Positions 1 through 6,534 of a stretch of DNA of 12,172 bases are shown here, in pieces. This DNA is from Mucilaginibacter sp. (GTDB taxonomy: Bacteria; Bacteroidota; Bacteroidia; Sphingobacteriales; Sphingobacteriaceae). The notes beneath the pieces are model-generated. The model ran no database searches and was not told the origin of the DNA. It saw nothing but the letters and a program-made list of their open reading frames with translations. Location: positions 1-12,172 of the forward strand of contig JAICXZ010000031.1 of NCBI GenBank assembly GCA_025934475.1. The letters are read 5' to 3'. The position numbers and the translations under genes were made by a program. Within the stretch, counting starts at the first letter, position 1. Each line of letters begins with the position of its first letter.

Positions 1-339
1 CACTCGCTGAAACTCTTTCACGTTAAATGGCTTGCTGATAAAATCATCCCAACCATAATGTCCCAGCGAATTTACCAGCTTGGGATATGCCGAGATCATG
101 ATAACCGGGATACGCGAAGTTGCTTTATTCTTTTTGATCTGGCTACAAAGCTCGCCGCCATTGACGCCTGCGAGAAGGAAATCCAGCAAAACAAGATCGG
201 GCTGCAATTTGATAAGCTGTTTGATAATATTGTCTGAACCGGCCAGCACAGAGACTTGATAACCTTTCGGTTCCAGCAAGTCGCGGTAAAGTGAAAGCAA
301 GTCTTCGTTGTCTTCAACGATAAGAATATGTTTATTCAT
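1..339 (-). CDS. Stand-alone response regulator receiver domain (3' end beyond window)
   Basis: This is a CheY-like phosphoacceptor domain of a two-component system. The frame is open from the ATG at 337-339 to the window edge, giving 113 residues with no stop, so the C-terminus lies outside. Visible hallmarks are the acidic pocket in ILIVEDNED (Asp10), the phosphoacceptor Asp53 in LVLLDFLL, Ser83 in the switch Ser/Thr position, and Lys103 in SKPF. The receiver fold is nearly complete at the edge, so it may be a receiver-only protein, but a following output domain cannot be excluded. It is divergent from the receiver gene at 533 and aligns with it without gaps, sharing the phosphorylation-site positions and a YGW...KPF segment. 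No histidine kinase is in view, so its partner is unknown. Confidence 0.93.
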   Translation of the reverse strand, partial: MNKHILIVEDNEDLLSLYRDLLEPKGYQVSVLAGSDNIIKQLIKLQPDLVLLDFLLAGVNGGELCSQIKKNKATSRIPVIMISAYPKLVNSLGHYGWDDFISKPFNVKEFQRV

Positions 340-532
340 TAATCAGTAATTGGTCTGACAATAACATGAATGGAGCATGTTTGTTTAGCGTAGAGAAATT
401 TTGCAATTATTTAAAACCATTTCCAGGCACGTTGGTTTTATTAATACCATCTGCGAAAAGCATACAAATAATTCATGAGAAAAATAGTCAGTAAGTTCTG
501 GCTATTTTTTGTTTATAAACATTGGTATAGTA

Positions 533-910
533 ATGGAAAAACGTCTACTGGTGATTGATGATGATAAAGATATCCGTGACGTTGTGCGCGAAATATTTGA
601 GCAGGATGGTTATACAGTTCGCTGCCTGGCCGATGTTGACGATATTTTTTCGGAGATCAACCATTTCAGACCTGACGTGATACTGGTTGATTACATGCTG
701 GGGCTCAGTAACGGAGCTGAAATAACCTATCAGATTAAAAGCAATGCAGGCACGCTGCATATCCCGGTTGTATTGTTTTCGGCGCATCACCGGGCCATTG
801 ATACTATAGGCAACTACGGCTGGAACGCTTTTGTAGGTAAACCATTCGATATAGATCATATCCGCAAAGTAGTGGGAAGCTTTGTGAAAACAGATGCTGT
901 AAAAAAGTAA
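533..910 (+). CDS. Stand-alone response regulator receiver domain protein
   Basis: This is a single-domain CheY-like receiver protein of 125 residues with no output domain, probably a phosphorelay intermediate or a protein-interaction switch in the cytoplasm. It shows Asp9-Asp11 in LLVIDDDKD, phosphoacceptor Asp53 in VILVDYML, Ser83 and Lys103 in GKPF. I chose the ATG at 533 because it places MEKRLLVIDDD at the usual distance from the first strand. An in-frame TTG at 509 would add eight residues (MFINIGIV) with no family counterpart. It is divergent from the receiver gene ending at 339 and by a hand, gap-free alignment shares about 41 of 113 residues with it, so the two look like an old duplication. 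No kinase lies nearby. Confidence 0.93.
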   Translation: MEKRLLVIDDDKDIRDVVREIFEQDGYTVRCLADVDDIFSEINHFRPDVILVDYMLGLSNGAEITYQIKSNAGTLHIPVVLFSAHHRAIDTIGNYGWNAFVGKPFDIDHIRKVVGSFVKTDAVKK

Positions 911-962
911 GCTGTTATCTGGTCGACATTAGGCTTTCAAAATACAATGTCATCTTTAGAAA

Positions 963-993
963 TATAAAAAGCCCGAAGTGCAAACTCCGGGCT
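963..993 (-). terminator. Rho-independent terminator of the beta-barrel gene
   Basis: Read on the minus strand there is a stem AGCCCGGAG / CTTCGGGCT with one mismatch and a TTTGCA loop, followed by a T-rich run (TTTTTATATTT). It lies about 30 bases past the stop of the minus-strand gene at 1023. On the plus strand the stem is not followed by a good T-run, so it probably does not serve the receiver gene. Confidence 0.8.
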
Positions 994-1022
994 GGTAATT
1001 TAGTGCGGTTTATTAATAAAAG

Positions 1023-1535
1023 CTACTTGCCTAAGGAAAAATTATAAGCCAGACGTATGGCGAATAAACTGATCACATCGCCCTCTGTATAGTAACGTAT
1101 ACTGGCATCGAACCCCTTATAAACGTACCCTGCGTTGATAGCTGCAGCAAAGTTGGTTTGAGAAAATGAAAACCCGGGAATACTCGTACGGAGAATCGCA
1201 AGTCCTGCCTGGCCCTCACCATAAAAACCCGATTTCAAATTGTAACGGTATCCGGCCAAAATCGGGATAAGACCCAATGATTGGTTACCGTACTGTGAGG
1301 AAGACTTTCCGCTATACCAGGTATAACCGGTAGTAAGCGTTACCTGCGAAGCGTCGCCCAATCCATACAGCCCTTTAACATTACCTCCCAGGCCAGGATT
1401 GTAAATACTACTGTAACCGTTTGACAGGAAAAAGTTGGTTTCAACACCGACGCTGATCTGGTTGTTTCCCTTCTGGGCATAGCAAAAACTGGCCGACAAA
1501 ATAAAGGCCACGATAAGTGACAGATTTTTTTTCAT
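1023..1535 (-). CDS. Small secreted outer-membrane beta-barrel protein
   Basis: The 170-residue product has an N-terminal signal peptide (MKKNLSLIVAFILSASFCYA, cleavage probably before or after Gln21). The rest is alternating polar and aromatic/hydrophobic residues with repeated Gly-Tyr strand ends, as in OmpA/OmpW-like and PorT-like eight-strand barrels of Bacteroidota. The last strand (IRLAYNFSLGK) is amphipathic and contains a Phe near the end, as expected for a barrel. An in-frame upstream ATG at 1583 would add 16 residues (MKIFILFWYKPTIHKI) ahead of the signal peptide and is less likely. It is a single gene with its own terminator at 963-993, divergent from the dehydrogenase at 1772. The substrate or role cannot be told. 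The barrel call rests on sequence texture rather than a diagnostic motif. Confidence 0.82.
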   Translation of the reverse strand: MKKNLSLIVAFILSASFCYAQKGNNQISVGVETNFFLSNGYSSIYNPGLGGNVKGLYGLGDASQVTLTTGYTWYSGKSSSQYGNQSLGLIPILAGYRYNLKSGFYGEGQAGLAILRTSIPGFSFSQTNFAAAINAGYVYKGFDASIRYYTEGDVISLFAIRLAYNFSLGK

Positions 1536-1739
1536 GATTTTGTGAATAGTTGGTTTATACCAAAATAGGATAAATATTTTCATTCTAAATAATTTAATTT
1601 AATATTTTGATAATATTCTTTTAATAAGGTCGTGAACTCTTTAAATTAACCATGCCTGGCATTTGGAGGATTAGCCGCTTTTTTAAACAATTAATAGCGT
1701 TTTTACAAACAGACGACGAACATTTACAGGCATCCAATC

Positions 1740-1747
1740 TACCTTCG
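1740..1747 (+). promoter_or_regulatory. Possible -7 promoter box for the short-chain dehydrogenase
   Basis: TACCTTCG differs by one base from the Bacteroidota -7 consensus TAnnTTTG and lies 24 bases before the ATG at 1772. No clear -33 TTG is seen at the expected distance, so this is weak. Confidence 0.3.
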
Positions 1748-1771
1748 TACATCATCTAACTAATAGAAATC

Positions 1772-2503
1772 ATGCAATTATCAGGAAACAAGATTTTAAT
1801 TACAGGTGGGGCCAGCGGCATCGGCCTTGGACTTACCGAAAGATTTATCAAAGAGGGCAATACAGTAATTATTTGCGGCCGCCGCGAATCGGTTTTGAAA
1901 GAGGTTCATTCAAAGCATCCGACGGTTATTATCAAAACCTGCGACCTGTCTGAAGACGCAGATCGTGAAGCGCTTTTTGAATGGATTAAAAGTAGCCATC
2001 CGGATTTGAATATTTTGGTCAACAATGCAGGTGTTCAAAACTGGCTGAAGATTGACGACCCCGATTTTATGGAGCGTACTAAAACCGAAATTGTAACCAA
2101 TATTGAAGCTCCTTTACATCTCATCAATTTGTTTATTCAACTGCCGGCGCTCAAAACAATTATTAATGTTACTTCAGGCCTCTCGTTTGCGCCATTTGCA
2201 AAAGTGCCAGTATACTCGGCCACAAAGGCGTTCTTTCATTCCTTTACCTGGTCGCTGCGTTATTTGCTGAAACCCAAAGGTATCGAAGTGATCGAGATGA
2301 TCCCCCCTGCCCTCAATACAGATTTGGGCGGAAAAGGGTTACATGACCATGCGCCACCAGTAAGCGATTTTGTCGACTCTGTTTTTGAACAAATGAAAGA
2401 AGGGAAAGACGAACTTACCTTCGGGTTTAGTGAAACAAGATCAAAAGCAAGTGCTGAGGAACTTAAAGCCGGATTCAGACAGATGCATCCCGAAAATGCC
2501 TAG
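1772..2503 (+). CDS. SDR family NAD(P)-dependent oxidoreductase, DltE-like
   Basis: This is a classical short-chain dehydrogenase/reductase of 243 residues that reduces or oxidises a carbonyl/hydroxyl substrate with NAD(P)(H) in the cytoplasm. It has a Rossmann nucleotide-binding motif TGGASGIG at 11-18, NNAG at 84-87, active-site Asn110, catalytic Ser135 (in VTSG), and the Tyr148-x3-Lys152 pair in YSATK. Arg37-Arg38 after the second strand (CGRR) suggests an NADP(H) preference. The overall sequence resembles the DltE-like group, often named for a D-alanine transfer locus, but no dlt genes are nearby and the substrate is unknown. The ATG places the motif at the usual distance from the N-terminus. 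It ends 16 bases before the stop of the convergent zinc-ribbon gene, with no obvious terminator between them. Confidence 0.95.
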   Translation: MQLSGNKILITGGASGIGLGLTERFIKEGNTVIICGRRESVLKEVHSKHPTVIIKTCDLSEDADREALFEWIKSSHPDLNILVNNAGVQNWLKIDDPDFMERTKTEIVTNIEAPLHLINLFIQLPALKTIINVTSGLSFAPFAKVPVYSATKAFFHSFTWSLRYLLKPKGIEVIEMIPPALNTDLGGKGLHDHAPPVSDFVDSVFEQMKEGKDELTFGFSETRSKASAEELKAGFRQMHPENA

Positions 2504-2519
2504 TACGAATCCTTACCGG

Positions 2520-2690
2520 TTATTTACTGGCACGTTTAACAAAATAGCTGCTTTTTAAACATTTGCCGCAATAGTATCGCTTTAATGGTAGCCAGAATAG
2601 CAGTATTCTGACCCATGGCGGCCTGGGGAGTCTTTCGCTAAGGATGGCGCCGCAGTGCCGGCACGTGGGAATTTTCACCTTCTTCAACAT
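2520..2690 (-). CDS. Small zinc-ribbon protein (56 residues)
   Basis: A short minus-strand frame runs from the ATG at 2688-2690 to TAA at 2520-2522. The product has two CxxC knuckles, Cys10-x2-Cys13 (TCRHCGAIL) and Cys41-x2-Cys44 (YYCGKC), spaced as in a zinc ribbon. Between them is a Pro/Trp/Leu-rich stretch, and the tail is basic (KSSYFVKRASK). The paired cysteines, sensible codon use and a good promoter candidate at 2744-2773 argue that it is expressed. Treble-clef or zinc-ribbon proteins of this size usually bind nucleic acid or proteins, but nothing here defines the partner. It converges on the dehydrogenase gene with 16 bases between the stops. It would be missed by annotation pipelines with a 60-residue limit. 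Confidence 0.75.
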   Translation of the reverse strand: MLKKVKIPTCRHCGAILSERLPRPPWVRILLFWLPLKRYYCGKCLKSSYFVKRASK

Positions 2691-2743
2691 TGAATAGGGG
2701 TATTAGTCTACATGCAACAAAAGGGAGTATTGGGCTATTACAA

Positions 2744-2773
2744 CAAATTTAGGATTTAAAATGTAACAGCAAA
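2744..2773 (-). promoter_or_regulatory. Bacteroidota-type promoter for the zinc-ribbon gene
   Basis: On the minus strand there is TTTG (2770-2773), an 18-base spacer and TAAATTTG (2744-2751). The -7 box is a perfect match to TAnnTTTG and the -33 element matches TTTG. The start codon at 2690 is 53 bases beyond the -7 box. Confidence 0.5.
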
Positions 2774-2804
2774 ATTGCGAGGATATTACAGTGATTTGGT
2801 TGAA

Positions 2805-2848
2805 TCTAAAATAAAGAAAACGGCGGGGCTGATTGCGGCAGCACCGCC
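2805..2848 (-). terminator. Rho-independent terminator of the PepSY-like gene
   Basis: On the minus strand GGCGG-T-GCTG pairs with CAGC-C-CCGCC around a seven-base loop, with one internal mismatch, followed by GTTTTCTTTATTTTAGA. It begins 8 bases after the stop codon at 2856, so it clearly belongs to that gene. Confidence 0.8.
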
Positions 2849-2855
2849 TATGAAT

Positions 2856-3344
2856 TCACTGATTATTGTTTTTTGTTTCGAGTAAATGACCACTCGGACT
2901 AAAGTACAAAAGGCGGTCGTCCATAGACCCGAAATCGGTGTACGAAACAGGGTTTCCTCCGTTATTATCAACTTCAAGGCGATACATGTCGGTCACCGGC
3001 GTGTGAACATTACGTACGTCATCGATATGATAACTGGCGAAATTGCTTTGACGTAATGCATACCTGATATTTGCAGGTAATTTGCTTAACGGAAGGTTCA
3101 TTTCGGTACGCGTCCAGTTGCCGCTTTGATCGTAATACGCAGTGCATTTTTCTCTGTTCATTTTGAATAATGCCTCATAACCCCCCGAATCCTTTTTCCA
3201 GTTTTTCACGGTTATACCTGGGTATTTTGCCGAAAAGTTAGCGGTTGCCGGGGAAGGAATATTGCGATAAATATCTTGCGCATTTGTATAGCAAGCAGCC
3301 ATGCTTAGTGCACTTAAAAGCATGGCATATTTGAGATTTTTCAT
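2856..3344 (-). CDS. Secreted PepSY-like protein (DUF2874 type)
   Basis: The 162-residue exported protein has a signal peptide (MKNLKYAMLLSALSMAACYT, cleavage likely after NA before QD). The mature part fits the PepSY-like/DUF2874 pattern: 'P..A...F...YPG..VKNWKKDSGGYEALF' from about 32 to 61, then a small strand with 'YYDQSGNWTRTE' and 'LP.NI...' from about 87, which repeats the same half-domain layout. The family is common in Bacteroidota periplasms and was once described as resembling beta-lactamase-inhibitor folds. Its molecular role is not established. A cysteine at 18 sits in AACY and could be read as a lipobox, but the downstream TNAQD looks more like a type I cleavage site. It is a single gene closed by the terminator at 2805-2848. 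The family call is from memory of the pattern. Confidence 0.82.
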   Translation of the reverse strand: MKNLKYAMLLSALSMAACYTNAQDIYRNIPSPATANFSAKYPGITVKNWKKDSGGYEALFKMNREKCTAYYDQSGNWTRTEMNLPLSKLPANIRYALRQSNFASYHIDDVRNVHTPVTDMYRLEVDNNGGNPVSYTDFGSMDDRLLYFSPSGHLLETKNNNQ

Positions 3345-3450
3345 GATCTTAGATTTTAAAGTTTACAGAATAAATAGTTAAACAACGGCACACCGGGGCC
3401 GGAATGCCCCTGGAACCATGATAGAATAGATTACTGGAAGAAACTTAAAA

Positions 3451-3810
3451 TCAGATCCGGAGAATACGGTTTGACAACCACGAAAAGTGGCGATCGGCGT
3501 GAAAACAATCGATATATGCCAGGTTATTACCTGGCCTTTGAATTGGTTTAAAATGGGGCGCAAAATGCACAGGCAGCATTTTTATACTCGGTTGAAAGGT
3601 TTTGTTCTCGCTAAAAGTGCAGCGATTGGTTCGAATGAGGGTATAGATCAGCTCAGAATTGCTTTTGGAAACCGAATTGTTACCCGCAATAAGTTCTCCC
3701 GTAAATTGCGGGGCAAAGAACAAGTGGGCCAAAGTGATCAAAAGATAGGATACCGCAAGGCCCATCACACTAAGGCGAAAATAGCGACAAGATTTTGCTG
3801 TTCTTTCCAT
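3451..3810 (-). CDS. Unrecognised small membrane protein (119 residues)
   Basis: I cannot assign a family. The N-terminus is basic and Cys-containing (MERTAKSCRYFR), followed by one clear hydrophobic segment at about 12-33 (LSVMGLAVSYLLITLAHLFF), then a polar Ser/Asn/Thr-rich stretch and a His/Phe-rich tail ending in WLSNRILRI. This layout suggests a single-pass inner-membrane protein with a C-terminal part in the periplasm or cytoplasm. Codon use is ordinary for the window. The opposite strand has a 137-codon open frame (3487-3900, GTG start) without family features, which I take as the shadow of this gene. No terminator of good quality follows. It may be an orphan gene. If it is not real, 3345-3922 would be a long empty gap. 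Confidence 0.55.
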   Translation of the reverse strand: MERTAKSCRYFRLSVMGLAVSYLLITLAHLFFAPQFTGELIAGNNSVSKSNSELIYTLIRTNRCTFSENKTFQPSIKMLPVHFAPHFKPIQRPGNNLAYIDCFHADRHFSWLSNRILRI

Positions 3811-3922
3811 GACAAAATAAATAACGCTTTACTGCACGGCTTAGTTTTGAGGCGGCTAAAACTTAACATTGAAAAGCTTAACATACACGCTTGCCGGTAG
3901 CTACTTAAGGCCGATTAACTGT

Positions 3923-4237
3923 CTAACGCATTTTAACCTGGTTAACTTGTAGCACCGGTTGACTGTTGGTAAAATTGGGTACGTCGGCCACAATAGCTTG
4001 ACCATGGTAAGTAAACGCAGCCGTAAAGTCGCCGACACTATCAAAAAGCAAATGCCCAATGGCCAGATATACCGGTTGATATCCGGGAGCCATGCCCGAT
4101 AATCCCTGCTCAACTTCCGCCTTTTTACAGGTATCGCCAATCAATTGCTGCACAAACGGAATGTGTTTGTTGCAATAATAATCCATGTCAAAAGTTTTGC
4201 CTTCACCAGAAGGGTAAAACACGCTAACCTTTATCAT
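3923..4237 (-). CDS. EthD-domain protein
   Basis: The 104-residue protein belongs to the EthD family, small alpha+beta-barrel (ferredoxin-like dimer) proteins named after a gene linked to ethyl tert-butyl ether degradation; most members have no proven substrate. The visible signature is MIKVSVFYP at the first strand, DMDYYCNKHIPFV at about 17-29 with the conserved YY..KH (His25), a central helix-strand with GYQPVYLAIGHLLF, and a final FTNSQPVLQVNQV strand. The length is typical for a single domain. The ATG at 4235-4237 is right at the first strand. It is a lone minus-strand gene with a promoter candidate and a perfect dyad just upstream. The EthD name does not imply ether degradation here. 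Confidence 0.88.
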   Translation of the reverse strand: MIKVSVFYPSGEGKTFDMDYYCNKHIPFVQQLIGDTCKKAEVEQGLSGMAPGYQPVYLAIGHLLFDSVGDFTAAFTYHGQAIVADVPNFTNSQPVLQVNQVKMR

Positions 4238-4258
4238 CGCGATCGATTTTTTGCTATA

Positions 4259-4288
4259 TAAATATAACTTTTCTCTTTGAAAATCAAA
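4259..4288 (-). promoter_or_regulatory. Promoter candidate for the EthD gene
   Basis: On the minus strand TTTG (4285-4288), 18 bases and TATATTTA (4259-4266) fit the -33/-7 layout with one mismatch in the -7 box. The start codon at 4237 is 21 bases beyond it. The spacing equals that of the zinc-ribbon promoter candidate. Confidence 0.4.
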
Positions 4289-4290
4289 GA
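4274..4290. repeat. Perfect 7-base inverted repeat (possible operator)
   Basis: TCTTTGA-AAA-TCAAAGA is a perfect dyad. Its right arm includes the -33 element of the EthD promoter candidate, so a dimeric regulator bound here would sit on the promoter. It could also be chance in AT-rich DNA. Confidence 0.4.
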
Positions 4291-4624
4291 ATTACTTAGC
4301 CAAACTGGAGGTGGTAAATGAGGATAATCCTGACGTGGCTATAAGCAGGAAAACAATTCCTTTTATTCTGTGGCCAAAGCGCCCCGAGTTGTATAGCCCG
4401 GCCGTAGCAACCGTTGGCGATGTGATAATGCCTATCGTTGTGGAATTCAAGCGTAACGTGCTTCAATGGTCGTTTAATAAGTTCTGCGAAGATTTCTTAC
4501 TGAAACAGAGCCACTTCGGTGTTATTTGGTATGCCTTTTGTTGAAAGAAAAACAATGAACTTTCAAATGAGTTTACTTATATTAGTAATTAACTCAATAA
4601 TCATCATTCATTAAACCCCTTTTT

Positions 4625-5863
4625 ATGAGAAGATTTACTCTTGGCTTCCTGGCCTTATCAGTCACCAGCGTAATGTGGTATGGCTGTAAAAAAACCACCG
4701 ATGCGGTTAATCCGGACGCATCCGCCACTAATGAAGTAACCAATTTGCATGGCATGGGTTTAAATGCCATGAATCCATCTGAATGGAGCAGTGTTCCGGC
4801 GTTTACTTCCGGTCTTTTTAAAAATCACTTGCAATCCGATGGGCTAACCTACAACGGTACTGCCTATAGTTCATACCTGCTTTACACCCCGCAGATCAGG
4901 GATCAGGGACAAATGGGAGCATGTACAGGGTTTTGCGGCGCCGAAACAGACGAAATGTTGTATTACTACAAGAACACTGCTAATGTGCCCGTAATCACCA
5001 ATCTTACGACCGGAACCGGCGCGGCTCAAGCCCTGGCACATGAAATTGCAAATACTTCCGACGAGCCCGCCTATGGAGGTGCAAGCAATGTTGGTGCAGC
5101 GACATTTAGCCCATTGTTCCTGTATTTTGTAGAGCGTGTTGTGATTAACAAAGGCTCAATCGGTTCAGATCCGGGAGCTAACATGGTAAACATAGGCGAA
5201 ACTTTGCAAGGATTAACTAATAACAGCGGCTCAGGTACCAAGTTACAATATAGCGGCTACACTTTCGATGGAGTTTCGAACGAGACTAACTATCCATATC
5301 CTTTTGTGTCGGGTTCTGGCGGTTATAATGTTGCGACTTCATCAAACGCTCCTTTTACCACCTATCCATACAATTATTACAACTACGGGTCAACAACTAT
5401 ACCGGTAGCACCGAACAATTATCCCATTGGTGTTCAAAATGGCAGCACCAGTAGCAGTGGCACCACCACAACCGGTTATTACGTCATTACAAGCACCAAT
5501 GCTGCACTGGTTGCGGACGTTAAAACTGCGCTTTTAAACAACAAACCGGTAATGATGGGCTTTAATGTATATGACAAGACAACCACATACCAATATTTTG
5601 AAGGCTTAAGCACAACCAGTTACACTTATAATCCGCTTACCTCGAATGGGTCCCTTGCCAGAGGTGTAAGATTACTGGGTGGCCACGCAGTGCCTATTGT
5701 CGGGTTTATCAATGATAGCTCGCAGCCGGGCGGCGGTGTATTTATCTGCCAAAACTCATGGGGTACTCCTTGGGGATATCATGGTTATTTTTATTTGCCA
5801 TACTCGGTTATTGTAAATACCAGGGTTGTTCCTTCGGGAAGCCTATACGTAGCAATACCATGA
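4625..5863 (+). CDS. Lipoprotein papain-like (C1 family) cysteine peptidase
   Basis: The 412-residue protein has a lipoprotein signal peptide with Cys21 in WYGC, so it is probably lipid-anchored in the periplasm or outer membrane. The C1 catalytic set is present: oxyanion Gln94 and catalytic Cys100 in RDQGQMGAC, His354 in GGHAVPIVGF, and Asn377 in CQNSWG followed by Gly-rich GYHGYFYLP. This is the bacterial form with GAC rather than the GSCW of plant papains. About 79 residues lie between the anchor and the catalytic core, shorter than a usual inhibitory prodomain. A low-complexity Tyr/Asn/Ser/Thr/Gly-rich loop (about 245-290) sits between the two halves. It likely cleaves peptides outside the cytoplasm. 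It is a single gene ended by a strong terminator at 5885-5913. An uncharacterised substrate or regulatory role is also possible, since some relatives are catalytic only in part. Confidence 0.92.
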   Translation: MRRFTLGFLALSVTSVMWYGCKKTTDAVNPDASATNEVTNLHGMGLNAMNPSEWSSVPAFTSGLFKNHLQSDGLTYNGTAYSSYLLYTPQIRDQGQMGACTGFCGAETDEMLYYYKNTANVPVITNLTTGTGAAQALAHEIANTSDEPAYGGASNVGAATFSPLFLYFVERVVINKGSIGSDPGANMVNIGETLQGLTNNSGSGTKLQYSGYTFDGVSNETNYPYPFVSGSGGYNVATSSNAPFTTYPYNYYNYGSTTIPVAPNNYPIGVQNGSTSSSGTTTTGYYVITSTNAALVADVKTALLNNKPVMMGFNVYDKTTTYQYFEGLSTTSYTYNPLTSNGSLARGVRLLGGHAVPIVGFINDSSQPGGGVFICQNSWGTPWGYHGYFYLPYSVIVNTRVVPSGSLYVAIP

Positions 5864-5884
5864 TTTTTATAGATCGACATAGAG

Positions 5885-5913
5885 GCCCCAGCAAAACTGG
5901 GGCTTTTTTATTT
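5885..5913 (+). terminator. Strong Rho-independent terminator of the cysteine peptidase
   Basis: A perfect GCCCCAG / CTGGGGC stem with a CAAAA loop is followed by TTTTTTATTT. It starts 21 bases after the peptidase stop at 5863. Confidence 0.95.
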
Positions 5914-5972
5914 AACGCGATCTCCCCTTCCTTTTGTCGCATATCCGCCTCATGAGTTTGATTTTGCCCAAT

Positions 5973-5980
5973 TATCTTTG
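5973..5980 (+). promoter_or_regulatory. -7 box of the DUF4287 operon
   Basis: TATCTTTG exactly fits TAnnTTTG and lies 26 bases before the ATG at 6007, giving a leader of roughly 20 bases. It follows the peptidase terminator, so the operon is likely independent. A clear -33 TTG at 17-23 bases is not seen. Confidence 0.5.
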
Positions 5981-6006
5981 ATATAAAGATTTGTAAATAC
6001 AACATC

Positions 6007-6234
6007 ATGTCATTTCAAGCATATTTAGATAACATCCAGACGAAAACCGGTAAAAGTCCGGATGATTTCCGGCAAATGGCCGAACAAAAAGGTTTTCTGC
6101 AAAATGGCGAGCTTAAGCCAGCGGTAAAAGCGGGCGACATTGTGCAATGGCTAAAAAACGACTTTCAACTGGGCCACGGCCACGCCATGGCGATATACGC
6201 TTTATTCAAGGGCGTAAAAAAAGAAGGAGATTAA
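6007..6234 (+). CDS. DUF4287 domain protein
   Basis: The 75-residue protein shows the DUF4287 pattern: MSFQAYLDNIQTKTGKSP at the start, then DFR..AE.KGF, and KAGDIVQWLKNDFQLGHGHAMAIYALFKG at about 41-69 (the HGHAMA block is diagnostic). It is all alpha and cytoplasmic. Its biochemical role is unknown. Members are often found alone or joined to a DUF5655 domain, which is absent here. It is the first gene of a tight operon: four bases separate its stop from the ATG at 6239, and the next two genes follow at two-base spacing. The TATCTTTG box upstream supports this as the operon start. Confidence 0.92.
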   Translation: MSFQAYLDNIQTKTGKSPDDFRQMAEQKGFLQNGELKPAVKAGDIVQWLKNDFQLGHGHAMAIYALFKGVKKEGD

Positions 6235-6238
6235 TTCT

Positions 6239-6532
6239 ATGGCTTCAGAAAAAACCTTGCGAACATGTCCAAACGGGCATAACTATTACAAAAGCACCGA
6301 TTGCCCGGTATGTCCGATCTGTGAAAATGAACGCAAAACTGATGGCGCCCCATTCGCCGCTCTTGGTGCACCCGCCCGCCGCGCTCTGGAGAACGCGGGC
6401 ATCGTCACACCTCAGCATTTATCACAATTCAGTGAAAAGGAAATACTTAAGCTTCACGGAATGGGGCCCGGATCACTGCCCAAAATGCGGGAAATTTTAG
6501 GCAATCAAGGTTTAGCATTCAAAACCACGTAG
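6239..6532 (+). CDS. Zinc-knuckle plus HhH / RNA-polymerase alpha-CTD-like protein
   Basis: The 97-residue protein has two parts. The first, about 10-28, holds a Cys/His cluster: Cys10-x3-His14, then Cys22-x2-Cys25-x2-Cys28 (CPVCPIC), fit for one zinc ion, perhaps two. The second, about 41-95, resembles the helix-hairpin-helix fold of the RNA polymerase alpha C-terminal domain: [20 protein letters not shown], then [17 protein letters not shown], then a final helix. HhH units of this kind bind DNA backbone. The zinc knuckle followed by the alpha-CTD-like domain is a compact fusion, and I infer a DNA- or polymerase-associated role without proof. It sits between DUF4287 and DUF1905 in one operon, so the three are likely co-expressed. 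The zinc ligands and domain call come from pattern reading only. Confidence 0.82.
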   Translation: MASEKTLRTCPNGHNYYKSTDCPVCPICENERKTDGAPFAALGAPARRALENAGIVTPQHLSQFSEKEILKLHGMGPGSLPKMREILGNQGLAFKTT

Positions 6533-6534
6533 CT

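Larger units (their letters stand above)
4238..4624. other. Intergenic gap between EthD and the cysteine peptidase
   Basis: Both strands were read. Near 4259-4290 it holds the EthD promoter candidate and a dyad. The remainder has a 77-codon GTG-started plus-strand frame (4311-4544) with no recognisable motif, and the minus frames are broken by stops. I do not support a gene here. The upstream region of the peptidase (about 4560-4624) is AT-rich and contains TATATTAG at 4578-4585, one base off the -7 consensus. Confidence 0.5.

Noticed and set aside
509..532. TTG start for the second receiver protein
   Set aside because: It would add MFINIGIV before the first strand with no equivalent in the paralogue, whereas the ATG at 533 aligns at residue 1 with its divergent relative.
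545..859. Minus-strand open frame inside the receiver gene
   Set aside because: It is the antisense shadow of the well-supported receiver domain at 533-910.
3392..3416. GC-rich hairpin downstream of the 119-residue gene
   Set aside because: The stem has a bulge and is followed by only a weak, interrupted T-rich stretch on the minus strand, so it was not called a terminator.
3487..3900. 137-codon plus-strand open frame with a GTG start
   Set aside because: It lies opposite the 119-residue minus-strand frame, has no family features, signal or zinc motif, and reads like the antisense of that gene.
4311..4544. 77-codon plus-strand open frame with a GTG start in the peptidase upstream gap
   Set aside because: There is no recognisable motif and no promoter or terminator context, and it depends on a GTG start in an otherwise empty region.
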